From the NCBI GenBank assembly GCA_025458985.1, contig JALORM010000090.1, positions 1 through 9,120 on the forward strand: a stretch of DNA of 9,120 nucleotides, read 5' to 3'. The DNA is from Paracoccaceae bacterium. Lineage in GTDB: Bacteria > Pseudomonadota > Alphaproteobacteria > Rhodobacterales > Rhodobacteraceae. Of this stretch, positions 1 to 6,121 are shown piece by piece. The first letter of the stretch is position 1. Each line of letters begins with the position of its first letter. The translations under genes were made by a program, and so were the position numbers. The notes below the pieces were generated by a model. It made no database searches. It was not told the DNA's origin and saw only the letters and a list, made by a program, of their open reading frames with translations.

Positions 1-1091
1 TGAAGGCCGACCTGCCGCTCAGCCAGCTGTCGAGCCAGGCGCCCGAATACGACCGGCCCTGGGTCGAGACGCCGCCGCCCCCGCCGCTCGGCGAGGTGCC
101 AGCCATCGACCCCATCGCCGGTCTGACGGCGCTGATCTCCTCGCCCTCCTACGCGCACAAGGCCTGGGTCTGGGAACAGTACGACAGCCAGGTGATGGCC
201 GATACCGTGGTGACCCCCGGCGCAGGCGCGGGCGTGGTGCGCGTCCACGGCACGGACAAGATGCTGGCCTTCACCTCGGACGTGACGCCGCGCTACGTGA
301 AGGCGAACCCTTTCGAGGGCGGCAAGCAGGCGGTGGCCGAGGCTTGGCGCAACCTGGTGGCCAAGGGCGCCACCCCGCTCGCCGCGACCGACAACCTGAA
401 CTTCGGCAACCCCGAGAAGCCCGAGATCATGGGCCAGTTCGTCGGCGCGATCAAAGGCATCGGCGAAGCCTGCCGCGCGCTCGACTTCCCGATCGTGTCG
501 GGGAACGTCTCGCTCTACAACGAAACCGACGGCAAGGGCATCCTGCCCACGCCCACCATCGGCGGGGTCGGCCTGATCGCCTCCGAGTCCGACCTGATCG
601 CAGGCCAGCCGGCCGCGGGGATGGTCGCCCTCGTGATCGGGCAGACGCAGGGCCACCTCGGCCAGTCCGCGCTTCTGGCCGAGATGCTGGGCCGCGAGGA
701 AGGCGACGCCCCGCCCGTCGACCTTACCGCCGAACGCCGCAACGGCGACTTCCTGCTGGCCAACCGCCACCTCGTCGCCGCCGCGACCGACCTGTCGGAC
801 GGCGGCCTCGCCCTTGCCGCCTTCGAGATGGCCGAAGCCGCCGGCATCGGCGTGACGCTCGACAATGCTGACATCGGCCAGCTGTTCGGCGAGGACCAGG
901 CGCGCTACCTCGTCGCCTGCTCGATGGACCAGGCCGAGGCGCTGAACGTCGCGGCGAACGCCGCGGGCGTGGCGCTCCACGCGGTCGGCCGCTTCGGCGG
1001 CGACACCGTGCGGCTGGGGGGGTCCGGGGCAAGCCTTGCGTCGCTGTCGGCGATCTATCGCGGCGCATTCGCCCGGGCGGTCGAGGGCTGA
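1..1091 (+). CDS. purL: Phosphoribosylformylglycinamidine synthase subunit PurL, C-terminal part (5' end outside window)
   Basis: This is the cytoplasmic synthetase subunit that uses ATP and glutamine-derived ammonia to convert FGAR to FGAM in purine biosynthesis. In the small-PurL type it works with PurS and PurQ. The frame is open from base 3 and gives 362 residues up to TGA at 1089-1091. That is about the last half of a protein usually near 720 residues. The visible part is the second AIRS-like half: SPSYAHKAWVWEQYDSQV, the ATDNLNFGNPEKPEIMGQF block, GNVSLYNET, ILPTPTIGGVGLI, and DLSDGGLALAAFEMAEAAG near the end. These blocks are typical of PurL. An internal GTG at 96 lies inside the conserved protein and is not a real start. 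The bolA gene begins 60 bases downstream on the same strand, so the two may share a transcript, although a hairpin lies between them. I see no frameshift or missing motif. Confidence 0.96.
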   Translation, partial: KADLPLSQLSSQAPEYDRPWVETPPPPPLGEVPAIDPIAGLTALISSPSYAHKAWVWEQYDSQVMADTVVTPGAGAGVVRVHGTDKMLAFTSDVTPRYVKANPFEGGKQAVAEAWRNLVAKGATPLAATDNLNFGNPEKPEIMGQFVGAIKGIGEACRALDFPIVSGNVSLYNETDGKGILPTPTIGGVGLIASESDLIAGQPAAGMVALVIGQTQGHLGQSALLAEMLGREEGDAPPVDLTAERRNGDFLLANRHLVAAATDLSDGGLALAAFEMAEAAGIGVTLDNADIGQLFGEDQARYLVACSMDQAEALNVAANAAGVALHAVGRFGGDTVRLGGSGASLASLSAIYRGAFARAVEG

Positions 1092-1095
1092 TCTT

Positions 1096-1112
1096 GCGCG
1101 CTTCCTGCGCGC
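1096..1112 (+). terminator. Stem-loop between purL and bolA (possible attenuator or weak terminator)
   Basis: Two GCGCGC arms (1096-1101 and 1107-1112) flank the loop TTCCT, four bases after the purL stop codon. The stem is a perfect six GC pairs but has no following T run; an AT-richer stretch, CTCTAAATCTT, follows. It may end or stabilise the purL transcript while letting bolA through. The structure is seen in the sequence and the role is inference. Confidence 0.35.
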
Positions 1113-1136
1113 CCTCTAAATCTTGGGGGAAGACCC

Positions 1137-1142
1137 GGAGGA
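1137..1142 (+). promoter_or_regulatory. Shine-Dalgarno site for bolA
   Basis: GGAGGA is followed by nine bases and then ATG at 1152. This supports the start at 1152. A second in-frame ATG at 1158 is also possible but is further from the site. Confidence 0.7.
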
Positions 1143-1151
1143 CGCCCGCCC

Positions 1152-1394
1152 ATGCCGATGCGCGCCGAAGAGATCGAAGACCTGATCCGCGCCGCGTTCC
1201 CGCAGGCGAGGGTCAAGATCACCGACCTGGCCGGCGACGGCAACCACTACGCTGCCGAGGTGATCGACGAAAGCTTCCGCGGCAAGAACCGCGTGGAACA
1301 GCAACGCGCCGTCTATGCGGCGCTGAAGCAGAAGATGGCCGGCAGCCATGGCGAGCTCCACGCGCTCGCGCTCACCACCAAGGCGCCGGACTGA
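1152..1394 (+). CDS. BolA family protein (glutaredoxin partner)
   Basis: This is a complete 80-residue protein of the BolA/IbaG family. These are small cytoplasmic proteins with a class II KH-like fold that bind CGFS monothiol glutaredoxins through a shared [2Fe-2S] cluster. Some members also act as regulators. The conserved centre is visible as VKITDLAGDGNHYAAEV (residues 21-37, with His32). The C-terminal family His is in ELHALALTTKAP (His70). Length fits the short alphaproteobacterial members. The CGFS glutaredoxin gene starts 28 bases downstream, and this pairing strongly suggests the two proteins form a complex. The start at 1152 is backed by GGAGGA nine bases upstream. I do not assign a precise symbol, because bolA and ibaG subtypes are hard to separate by eye. 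Confidence 0.93.
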   Translation: MPMRAEEIEDLIRAAFPQARVKITDLAGDGNHYAAEVIDESFRGKNRVEQQRAVYAALKQKMAGSHGELHALALTTKAPD

Positions 1395-1409
1395 CCAGCC
1401 GCCCCATTC

Positions 1410-1414
1410 GAGGA
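1410..1414 (+). promoter_or_regulatory. Shine-Dalgarno site for grxD
   Basis: GAGGA lies eight bases before ATG 1423. It selects this ATG over the earlier in-frame position 1348 inside bolA, and over the out-of-frame ATG at 1433 created by a 10-bp tandem duplication. Confidence 0.65.
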
Positions 1415-1422
1415 CCAGACCC

Positions 1423-1782
1423 ATGACCGCCCATGACCGCATCCGCGAAACCGTCACCGGAAACGATGTCGTGCTCTACATGAAGGGCACGAAGGCCATG
1501 CCGCAATGCGGGTTCTCGTCCCGCGTGGCGGGGGTGCTCAACTACATGGGCGTCGACTACCAGGACGTGAACGTGCTGGCCGACGAGGAAATCCGGCAGG
1601 GCATCAAGGACTATGCCGACTGGCCCACGATCCCGCAGCTCTACGTCAAGGGCGAGTTCGTGGGCGGCTGCGACATCGTCACCGAGATGACGCTGTCGGG
1701 CGAGCTCGACCAGCTCTTCGACGCCAAGGGCATCGCCTACGACCGCGAGGCGGCGAACAAGATCCGCGAAGCCAACGCCTGA
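1423..1782 (+). CDS. grxD: Monothiol CGFS glutaredoxin (Grx4/GrxD type)
   Basis: This is a 119-residue single-domain monothiol glutaredoxin. The family binds and transfers [2Fe-2S] clusters with glutathione as ligand, and forms heterodimers with BolA proteins. The active-site loop MPQCGFS holds Cys29. The KGTK motif (residues 21-24), WPTIPQLYVKGEFVGG (67-82) and the GGCD turn (81-84) form the expected glutathione and cluster site. Length is close to E. coli GrxD (about 115 residues). It follows the BolA gene by 28 bases, so co-transcription is likely. The first residues are encoded by an exact 10-bp tandem repeat (1421-1440), which places a second ATG in the +1 frame. The symbol is given by family resemblance. 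Confidence 0.95.
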   Translation: MTAHDRIRETVTGNDVVLYMKGTKAMPQCGFSSRVAGVLNYMGVDYQDVNVLADEEIRQGIKDYADWPTIPQLYVKGEFVGGCDIVTEMTLSGELDQLFDAKGIAYDREAANKIREANA

Positions 1783-1852
1783 CCCCCTACCCGGCGCGGC
1801 ACCCCGTCAGAAGGGCCGCCCTGGGACCCGCGGCCCCGTCGCACAAGGGCAG

Positions 1853-1866
1853 CGCCGCCCCCGGCG
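1853..1866. terminator. Small GC hairpin between convergent grxD and zapA
   Basis: CGCCG (1853-1857) and CGGCG (1862-1866) pair around a CCCC loop in the 109-base gap between the two converging genes. There is no T run on either strand. The position suits a bidirectional terminator, but the stem is short and such hairpins are common in GC-rich DNA. Confidence 0.25.
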
Positions 1867-1891
1867 GGTCAGACGCGGCCCGATCCGCCCG

Positions 1892-2224
1892 TCACGGCGC
1901 GGGCACGCTCTCCTCGACCTCCGCGGCGACCGCCTCCGCGCGCTCGGCCAGCGCATCGAGCCGGTCGGCGAGGTCTGCGGGAAACGAAGGCCTCGCTGCG
2001 GCCGGGGCGGTCCTCAGCTTCTCCTCGAGGCCCGCGGTCTTGTCGGCCAGCATCAGCCCGGCCATCAGCAGCATCTGCGATTCGGGCATCTTGCCCAGTT
2101 GCTGCACCAGCGCAGAGGCCTCGGCATCCAGAAGACGCGCGGCCGATTCCAGATAGGATTCCTCGCCAGGCTGGCAGGCCACCATGAACGGGCGGCCGCC
2201 GATGCGGATCTCGACCTCAGCCAT
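1892..2224 (-). CDS. zapA: Cell division protein ZapA
   Basis: This is a 110-residue ZapA-family protein, a small cytoplasmic factor that binds FtsZ and bundles Z-ring filaments. The N-terminal beta-hairpin domain reads MAEVEIRIGGRPFMVACQPGEESYLESAARLLD. It matches the ZapA pattern of a short beta-hairpin followed by the GEE-x-YL helix that contacts FtsZ. The rest is helical and ends in an Ala/Glu-rich coiled-coil-like tail. MPESQMLLMAGLMLADK (residues 46-62) is the usual central helix. The ATG at 2224 lies inside the 3' end of the upstream coiled-coil gene (8-bp overlap). GGAGAAGG just upstream serves as ribosome site, so the two genes are probably translationally coupled. It converges with grxD. 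Confidence 0.92.
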   Translation of the reverse strand: MAEVEIRIGGRPFMVACQPGEESYLESAARLLDAEASALVQQLGKMPESQMLLMAGLMLADKTAGLEEKLRTAPAAARPSFPADLADRLDALAERAEAVAAEVEESVPAP

Positions 2225-2714
2225 CTGCCTTCTCCTCGATGAGCGGCGTCAGTTCCCGCAGGATCGCGTCCAGCTCGGCCCGGTCGGCCGACTGGGCGGC
2301 GCGGGTCGCATCCAGTTCGGCCGCCATCACCTGGTCGACGAGCTCCGCGCGCGGCGCGGCCTCGGCCACCGCCTCGCGCAGCTGGCGCGCCGCGGCACGC
2401 AGCGCGGCATTGACCCGGGTCAGCCGGTCGACATCCGCCGACAAGGCGTCGGCGCGGGCCTGAAGCTTGCCGACCCGCGCCTCGAGCATCGCCACCGTCT
2501 CGTCCTGCTTGGCGCGGATCGCCTTGATCCGTTCCGCAAGCTGGCCGTGCGCCGCCTTCTCGGCAGCAAGCTCGGCGCGCAACGCCTCGGCCTCGTCCGG
2601 CGCAGGCGCGGGTATGTCGGCCGGGGGCGATGCCCGGCGCGCGCGCTCCGCCGCAGCGGAAATCCGCTCCAGCGCGGCACCAAGGCGCGCCTCGATGGCG
2701 GCGATGTCGGTCAT
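2217..2714 (-). CDS. Coiled-coil protein upstream of zapA, ZauP-like candidate
   Basis: This is a 165-residue acidic, Ala/Glu/Arg-rich protein with no signal peptide or membrane segment. Residues 1-30 are helical (IEARLGAALERISAAAERARR), followed by a Pro-rich linker near 29-39 (SPPADIPAPAP). A long predicted coiled coil covers about 40-130, with heptad-like Leu/Ala spacing in QLAERIKAIRAKQDETVAML and KLQARADALSADVDRLTRV. A helical C-terminal segment ends in ILRELTPLIEE. It has no recognisable enzyme motif. It is first in a two-gene unit with zapA, overlapping by 8 bp. In Caulobacter, ZapA is encoded with the coiled-coil partner ZauP, which helps focus the Z ring. Gene order and protein type match, so a ZauP-like role is a reasonable inference. 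Coiled coils align by composition, so the name is not proven by sequence alone. Confidence 0.8.
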   Translation of the reverse strand: MTDIAAIEARLGAALERISAAAERARRASPPADIPAPAPDEAEALRAELAAEKAAHGQLAERIKAIRAKQDETVAMLEARVGKLQARADALSADVDRLTRVNAALRAAARQLREAVAEAAPRAELVDQVMAAELDATRAAQSADRAELDAILRELTPLIEEKADG

Positions 2715-2816
2715 CTGCCCATGCCCTTCCTGCCTTCCTGCGCGCCCGGCGCTCCGCCGGCGGCGTCCTTTTGGCGACCGCCCGGCCCGAATCGCGGTTC
2801 CGGGCCGTGCGGGTCG

Positions 2817-2822
2817 ATATTA
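2817..2822 (-). promoter_or_regulatory. Candidate -10 element for the coiled-coil/zapA unit
   Basis: On the minus strand the sequence reads TAATAT, a five-of-six match to TATAAT and one of the few AT-rich hexamers in the 226-base divergent region. It lies about 100 bases before the start codon at 2714. I see no good -35 hexamer at 16-18 bases, so the call is tentative. Confidence 0.28.
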
Positions 2823-2877
2823 GCCGCCGGCATGGCGAAATGCGCCCCCTTTCGCGCCAAGGCCTTAGGCCTCGCGC

Positions 2878-2905
2878 TTGATCTTGCCGCCCTGCCTGCT
2901 ATCAC
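2878..2905 (+). promoter_or_regulatory. Candidate sigma70-type promoter for tkt
   Basis: TTGATC (2878-2883) and TATCAC (2900-2905) are separated by 16 bases. Predicted transcription would start near 2912, giving a leader of about 30 bases that holds the ribosome site before GTG 2941. This geometry argues against a longer reading from a TTG at 2878, because that codon would then be the -35 hexamer. Confidence 0.45.
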
Positions 2906-2926
2906 GCGCCCGACCCCAACCAGGCG

Positions 2927-2931
2927 AAGGA
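2927..2931 (+). promoter_or_regulatory. Shine-Dalgarno site that sets the GTG start of tkt
   Basis: AAGGA is followed by nine bases and GTG at 2941. The protein from there begins MDIASLRKTHPDHW, as expected for a transketolase N terminus. Residues from an upstream start (rich in Pro, Gly and Arg) do not look like family sequence. Confidence 0.7.
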
Positions 2932-2940
2932 CAAGGCCCC

Positions 2941-4965
2941 GTGGACATCGCATCGCTCCGCAAGACGCACCCCGACCACTGGGCCAAGGCCTCCGCCCTC
3001 AGGATGCTGGCCATCGACGCGGTGCAGGCCGCGAACTCGGGCCACCCGGGGATGCCGATGGGCATGGCCGATCTGGCCACCGTCCTGTTCTCCAGGCACC
3101 TGAAATTCGACGCCGCCGCCCCCGACTGGCCCGACCGCGACCGCTTCATCCTGTCGAACGGCCATGGCTCGATGCTGCTCTACGGGCTTCTGCACCTCAC
3201 CGGCTATCCGGGGATGACGCTGGACGAGGTCAGGAACTTCCGCCAGTGGGGCGCAAAGACCGCCGGGCACCCGGAATACGGCCACGCCGCGGGGATCGAG
3301 ACGACGACCGGGCCGCTGGGCCAGGGGCTGGCCAACGCCGTGGGCTTCGCGATGGCCGAGGAACGGATGCGCGCCGAGTTCGGGGCGAAGATCGTCGACC
3401 ACCGGACCTGGGTCTTCGCGGGCGACGGCTGCCTGATGGAAGGGATCAGCCACGAGGCGATCGGGCTTGCCGGGATGCAGCGGCTCAAGAACCTCGTCGT
3501 CCTGTGGGACAACAACGACATCTCGATCGACGGCAAGGTCTCGCTGTCGGACCGCACCGATCAGCGCACCCGGTTCAAGGCCGCGGGCTGGGAGGTCCTG
3601 CACTGCGACGGCCACGATCCCGACGACATCGACCGCGCGCTGACCGCCGCCCGCGCCGCGACCGGGCCGGTCCTGATCGACTGCGCGACCCACATCGGCT
3701 TCGGCAGCCCCAAGAAGCAGGACACCGCCGGCGCGCACGGCTCGCCGCTCGGCCCCGACGAGATCGCGGCGGTGCGCGAGATCTACGGCTGGCCGCATGC
3801 CGCCTTCGAGATCCCGGGCGAGGTGCGCAAGGCCTGGGAAGAGGTCGGCGCCCGCGGCCGTGCCGAACGCGAGGCCTGGGAGGCGCGTCTGGCCGCCCTG
3901 CCCGCGGCCAAGCGTGCCGAGTTCGAGCGCCGCGTCGCGGGCGAACCTCCGAAGAAGCTTTCCGCCACGATCCGGGCACTGAAGAAGCAGGTCAGCGAGG
4001 CGCGGCCCAAGGTCGCCACGCGCAAGTCGTCCGAGATGGTGCTGGAAGTCGTGAACCCGATTGCGCCCGAGACGATGGGCGGATCGGCCGACCTGACGGG
4101 GTCGAACAACACCAAGACGGCAGACCTCGGCGTCTTCGGGCCCGAGAACCGCAAGGGCCGCTACGTCTATTTCGGCATCCGCGAACACGGGATGGCGGCC
4201 GCGATGAACGGGATGGCGCTGCATGGCGGCATCCGGCCCTACGGCGGCACCTTCCTCGTCTTCGCCGACTATGCGCGCGGGGCAATGCGGCTCTCGGCAC
4301 TGATGGGCAAGCCCGTCGTCTACGTGCTGACCCACGATTCCATCGGGCTTGGCGAGGACGGCCCGACCCACCAGCCCGTCGAGCACCTCGCCATGCTGCG
4401 CGCGACGCCGGGCTACATGGTCTTCCGCCCCGCCGACACGGTCGAGACGGCCGAGGCCTGGGAGATCGCCCTGACCTCGAAGAACCGGCCGAGCGTGCTG
4501 GCGCTGTCGCGGCAGAACCTGCCGACCGTGCGCCTCGATCACACCGCGAAGAACCTGACCGCGCAGGGCGCCTATGTCCTGGCCGAGGCGGAAGGCAAGC
4601 GGCAGGCGATCCTCATGGCCACGGGCTCCGAGGTCGAGGTGGCGCTGAAGGCGCGCGATCTGCTCCAGGCCGAGGGGATCGGCACCCGCGTCGTGTCGAT
4701 GCCGTCGTGGGAGCTCTTCGAGGAACAGCCCGACGCCTACCGCCGGAAAGTGCTGCCCCCCGGGCCGGTCCGTGTGGCCGTCGAGGCCGGCATCCGCTTC
4801 GGCTGGGACCGCTGGCTGTTCGGCGAGGGCGGGCGGCGCGAGAAGTCGGGCTTCGTGGGCATGCACGGCTTCGGCGCCTCGGCCCCGGCCGAACGGCTCT
4901 ACAAGGAATTCGGCATCACCCCCGAAGGCGTGGCCGCGAAGGCGAAGGGGCTGCTCGGCCGCTGA
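2941..4965 (+). CDS. tkt: Transketolase
   Basis: This is a complete 674-residue transketolase, close to the usual 660-670. It is a cytoplasmic, thiamine diphosphate-dependent enzyme that moves two-carbon ketol units between sugar phosphates in the pentose phosphate pathway. It also serves the Calvin cycle in species that have one. The N-terminal pyrophosphate domain shows GHPGMPMG (His35), LSNGHGSMLLYGLLHLTGY and GPLGQGLANAVG. The ThDP/metal motif runs from GDG (161-163) to NN (191-192). The pyrimidine domain has the catalytic Glu in FGIREHGMAAAMNG (Glu415) and GEDGPTHQPVEHL with His477. The C-terminal domain ends in GFGASAPAERLYKEFGITPEGV. The GTG start is chosen from the ribosome site and family N terminus. 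The gene stands alone, divergent from the zapA unit and not linked to cbb or other pentose phosphate genes in view. Confidence 0.97.
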   Translation: MDIASLRKTHPDHWAKASALRMLAIDAVQAANSGHPGMPMGMADLATVLFSRHLKFDAAAPDWPDRDRFILSNGHGSMLLYGLLHLTGYPGMTLDEVRNFRQWGAKTAGHPEYGHAAGIETTTGPLGQGLANAVGFAMAEERMRAEFGAKIVDHRTWVFAGDGCLMEGISHEAIGLAGMQRLKNLVVLWDNNDISIDGKVSLSDRTDQRTRFKAAGWEVLHCDGHDPDDIDRALTAARAATGPVLIDCATHIGFGSPKKQDTAGAHGSPLGPDEIAAVREIYGWPHAAFEIPGEVRKAWEEVGARGRAEREAWEARLAALPAAKRAEFERRVAGEPPKKLSATIRALKKQVSEARPKVATRKSSEMVLEVVNPIAPETMGGSADLTGSNNTKTADLGVFGPENRKGRYVYFGIREHGMAAAMNGMALHGGIRPYGGTFLVFADYARGAMRLSALMGKPVVYVLTHDSIGLGEDGPTHQPVEHLAMLRATPGYMVFRPADTVETAEAWEIALTSKNRPSVLALSRQNLPTVRLDHTAKNLTAQGAYVLAEAEGKRQAILMATGSEVEVALKARDLLQAEGIGTRVVSMPSWELFEEQPDAYRRKVLPPGPVRVAVEAGIRFGWDRWLFGEGGRREKSGFVGMHGFGASAPAERLYKEFGITPEGVAAKAKGLLGR

Positions 4966-5007
4966 CCGGACCGGCGCGGCGGGTCCCGGACTGCCCGCGC
5001 GAGCCGA

Positions 5008-5033
5008 CCGCTTCGCGCATCCTGCGGGAGCGG
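5008..5033 (+). terminator. Imperfect hairpin downstream of tkt, candidate terminator
   Basis: CCGCTTC (5008-5014) pairs with GGAGCGG (5027-5033) with one G-U pair. An inner CGC/GCG stem encloses ATCCT, with one bulged G. It lies 43 bases after the tkt stop. There is no T tract, so intrinsic termination would be weak or depend on Rho. Confidence 0.3.
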
Positions 5034-5068
5034 CGGGCGGGCGCGGACCGCAGCTTCCGGCGCGCGGG

Positions 5069-5112
5069 CGGTGCACGTCCGGTGCACACTCGGTGCACAG
5101 GTTGTGCGCGCC
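5069..5112. repeat. 11-bp phased GTGCAC repeat array
   Basis: Three units of CGGTGCACNNN start at 5069, 5080 and 5091. A decayed fourth unit, TTGTGCGCGCC, starts at 5102. The palindrome GTGCAC therefore sits at 5071, 5082 and 5093, with GTGCGC at 5104, each exactly 11 bp apart. Neighbouring palindromes can pair into alternative 6-bp hairpins with 5-base loops. The array lies between the 3' ends of tkt and the SDR gene. It may be a slippage product, a set of protein sites on one helix face, or part of a termination region. Confidence 0.75.
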
Positions 5113-5115
5113 CGG

Positions 5116-5133
5116 CGCCCCCTGCCCGGGGCG
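5116..5133 (-). terminator. GC-rich hairpin just after the SDR gene, candidate terminator
   Basis: CGCCCC (5116-5121) and GGGGCG (5128-5133) form a perfect 6-bp stem with a 6-base loop, five bases past the SDR stop codon. No T run follows on the minus strand. Position suggests termination or 3' end protection, on limited evidence. Confidence 0.35.
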
Positions 5134-5138
5134 TCGCT

Positions 5139-5918
5139 TCAGAGCGTCGCGTTGGTCGCGCCGCCGTCCAGCAGGATGTTCTGGCCCACGATGAATCCGG
5201 CATGGACCGAACAGAGGAATGCGCAGGCCGCGCCGAATTCCTCTGCCGTGCCGTACCGCCCGGCGGGAATCGTCGCCTCGCGCCGGCGCTTGGCCTCGTC
5301 GAGGCTGATGCCCTGCGCCTTCGCCACGCCGCCGTCCAGCGAAACCGCCCTGTCCGTTGCATGAATTCCGGGGAGCAGGTTGTTGATCGTGATGCCTTTT
5401 CCCGCAACCTGACGCGCCGTGCCCGCGACAAATCCGGTCAGCCCCGTCCGGGCCGCGTTCGACAGGCCCAGGGCCGGGATCGGCGCCTTGACCGACTGCG
5501 AGGTGATGTTGACCACCCGCCCCCAGCCGCGCTCCATCATGCCCGGAAGGCAGGCCTGCATCAGGGCAATGGGCGTCAACATGTTGGCGTCGAGCGCCTT
5601 GATGAAATCGTCGCGCGACCAGTCCGACCACAGCCCCGGCGGCGGCCCGCCGGCATTGGTCACCAGGATGTCCACCTGCCCGGCCGCGGCCAGAACCTCG
5701 GTCCGGCCGGCCTCGGAGGTGACGTCGGCTGCCACGCAAGTCACGGAAACGCCGTGCTTTTCGCGGATCGCCGCCGCTGTCGCCTCAAGCGTTTCGGCGC
5801 CACGGGCATTGAGCACGAGGTCCACCCCGGCCGCCGCGAGCGCCTCGGCGCAGCCGCGTCCGAGCCCCCTCGACGAGGCTGTGACCAGTGCCCGCCGTCC
5901 CCTGATCCCGAGATCCAT
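5139..5918 (-). CDS. Short-chain dehydrogenase/reductase family protein with atypical active site
   Basis: This is a 259-residue classical-length SDR with a Rossmann fold. The cofactor loop is TASSRGLG (residues 13-20), a variant of TGxxxGxG with Ala for the first Gly. The structural NAGG motif is at 88-91. Asn112 (DANML) and Ser140 (NITS) of the catalytic tetrad are present. At the spacing where Tyr and Lys belong, 13 and 17 residues after Ser140, the protein has Ser153 and Arg157 (LGLSNAARTGLTGF). A lineage of FabG-like SDRs carries this LSNxxR pattern, and its substrate is unknown to me. The end, VGQNILLDGG, is typical for SDRs. The start at 5918 is chosen because GAGGGG lies seven bases upstream and the fold begins there; an in-frame ATG at 5960 would add 14 unlikely residues. 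It stands alone, converging with tkt. Function as a redox enzyme is uncertain. Confidence 0.92.
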   Translation of the reverse strand: MDLGIRGRRALVTASSRGLGRGCAEALAAAGVDLVLNARGAETLEATAAAIREKHGVSVTCVAADVTSEAGRTEVLAAAGQVDILVTNAGGPPPGLWSDWSRDDFIKALDANMLTPIALMQACLPGMMERGWGRVVNITSQSVKAPIPALGLSNAARTGLTGFVAGTARQVAGKGITINNLLPGIHATDRAVSLDGGVAKAQGISLDEAKRRREATIPAGRYGTAEEFGAACAFLCSVHAGFIVGQNILLDGGATNATL

Positions 5919-5925
5919 GCCTGCC

Positions 5926-5931
5926 CCCCTC
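5926..5931 (-). promoter_or_regulatory. Shine-Dalgarno site deciding the SDR start
   Basis: On the minus strand GAGGGG lies seven bases before ATG 5918 within a purine run. The upstream ATG at 5960 has no comparable site. Confidence 0.6.
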
Positions 5932-6121
5932 TCGCGTGTCGTCCGCCCCTGCGTTAGCATCCCGTGTCCCGGTTGGAAACCGCACCGCCGCCCCCCTTGG
6001 CGTTAGGAAGGCTTTCACCCTGCCCGTGGCAGCCTGACGTTGACCGCCGATGCCGCCCTTCCTATCGTCCCCGCCACCTGTGCCGGGCAATCCCTGCCTT
6101 GCACCGCCCGACGGCCCCGTG

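Noticed and set aside
2878..2940. TTG start at 2878 for transketolase
   Set aside because: The extra residues do not look like transketolase, GTG 2941 has a good ribosome site, and TTG 2878 fits better as part of the -35 element.
2902..5739. Long minus-strand open frame of about 945 codons
   Set aside because: It is antisense to transketolase and out of frame in the SDR gene, with no family motif. Stops are rare in this GC-rich DNA.
2184..5957. Very long plus-strand open frame of over 1,200 codons
   Set aside because: It runs out of frame through tkt and antisense through the zapA unit and SDR gene. Its product is Arg/Pro/Gly-rich low-complexity sequence, as expected from a high-GC shadow frame.
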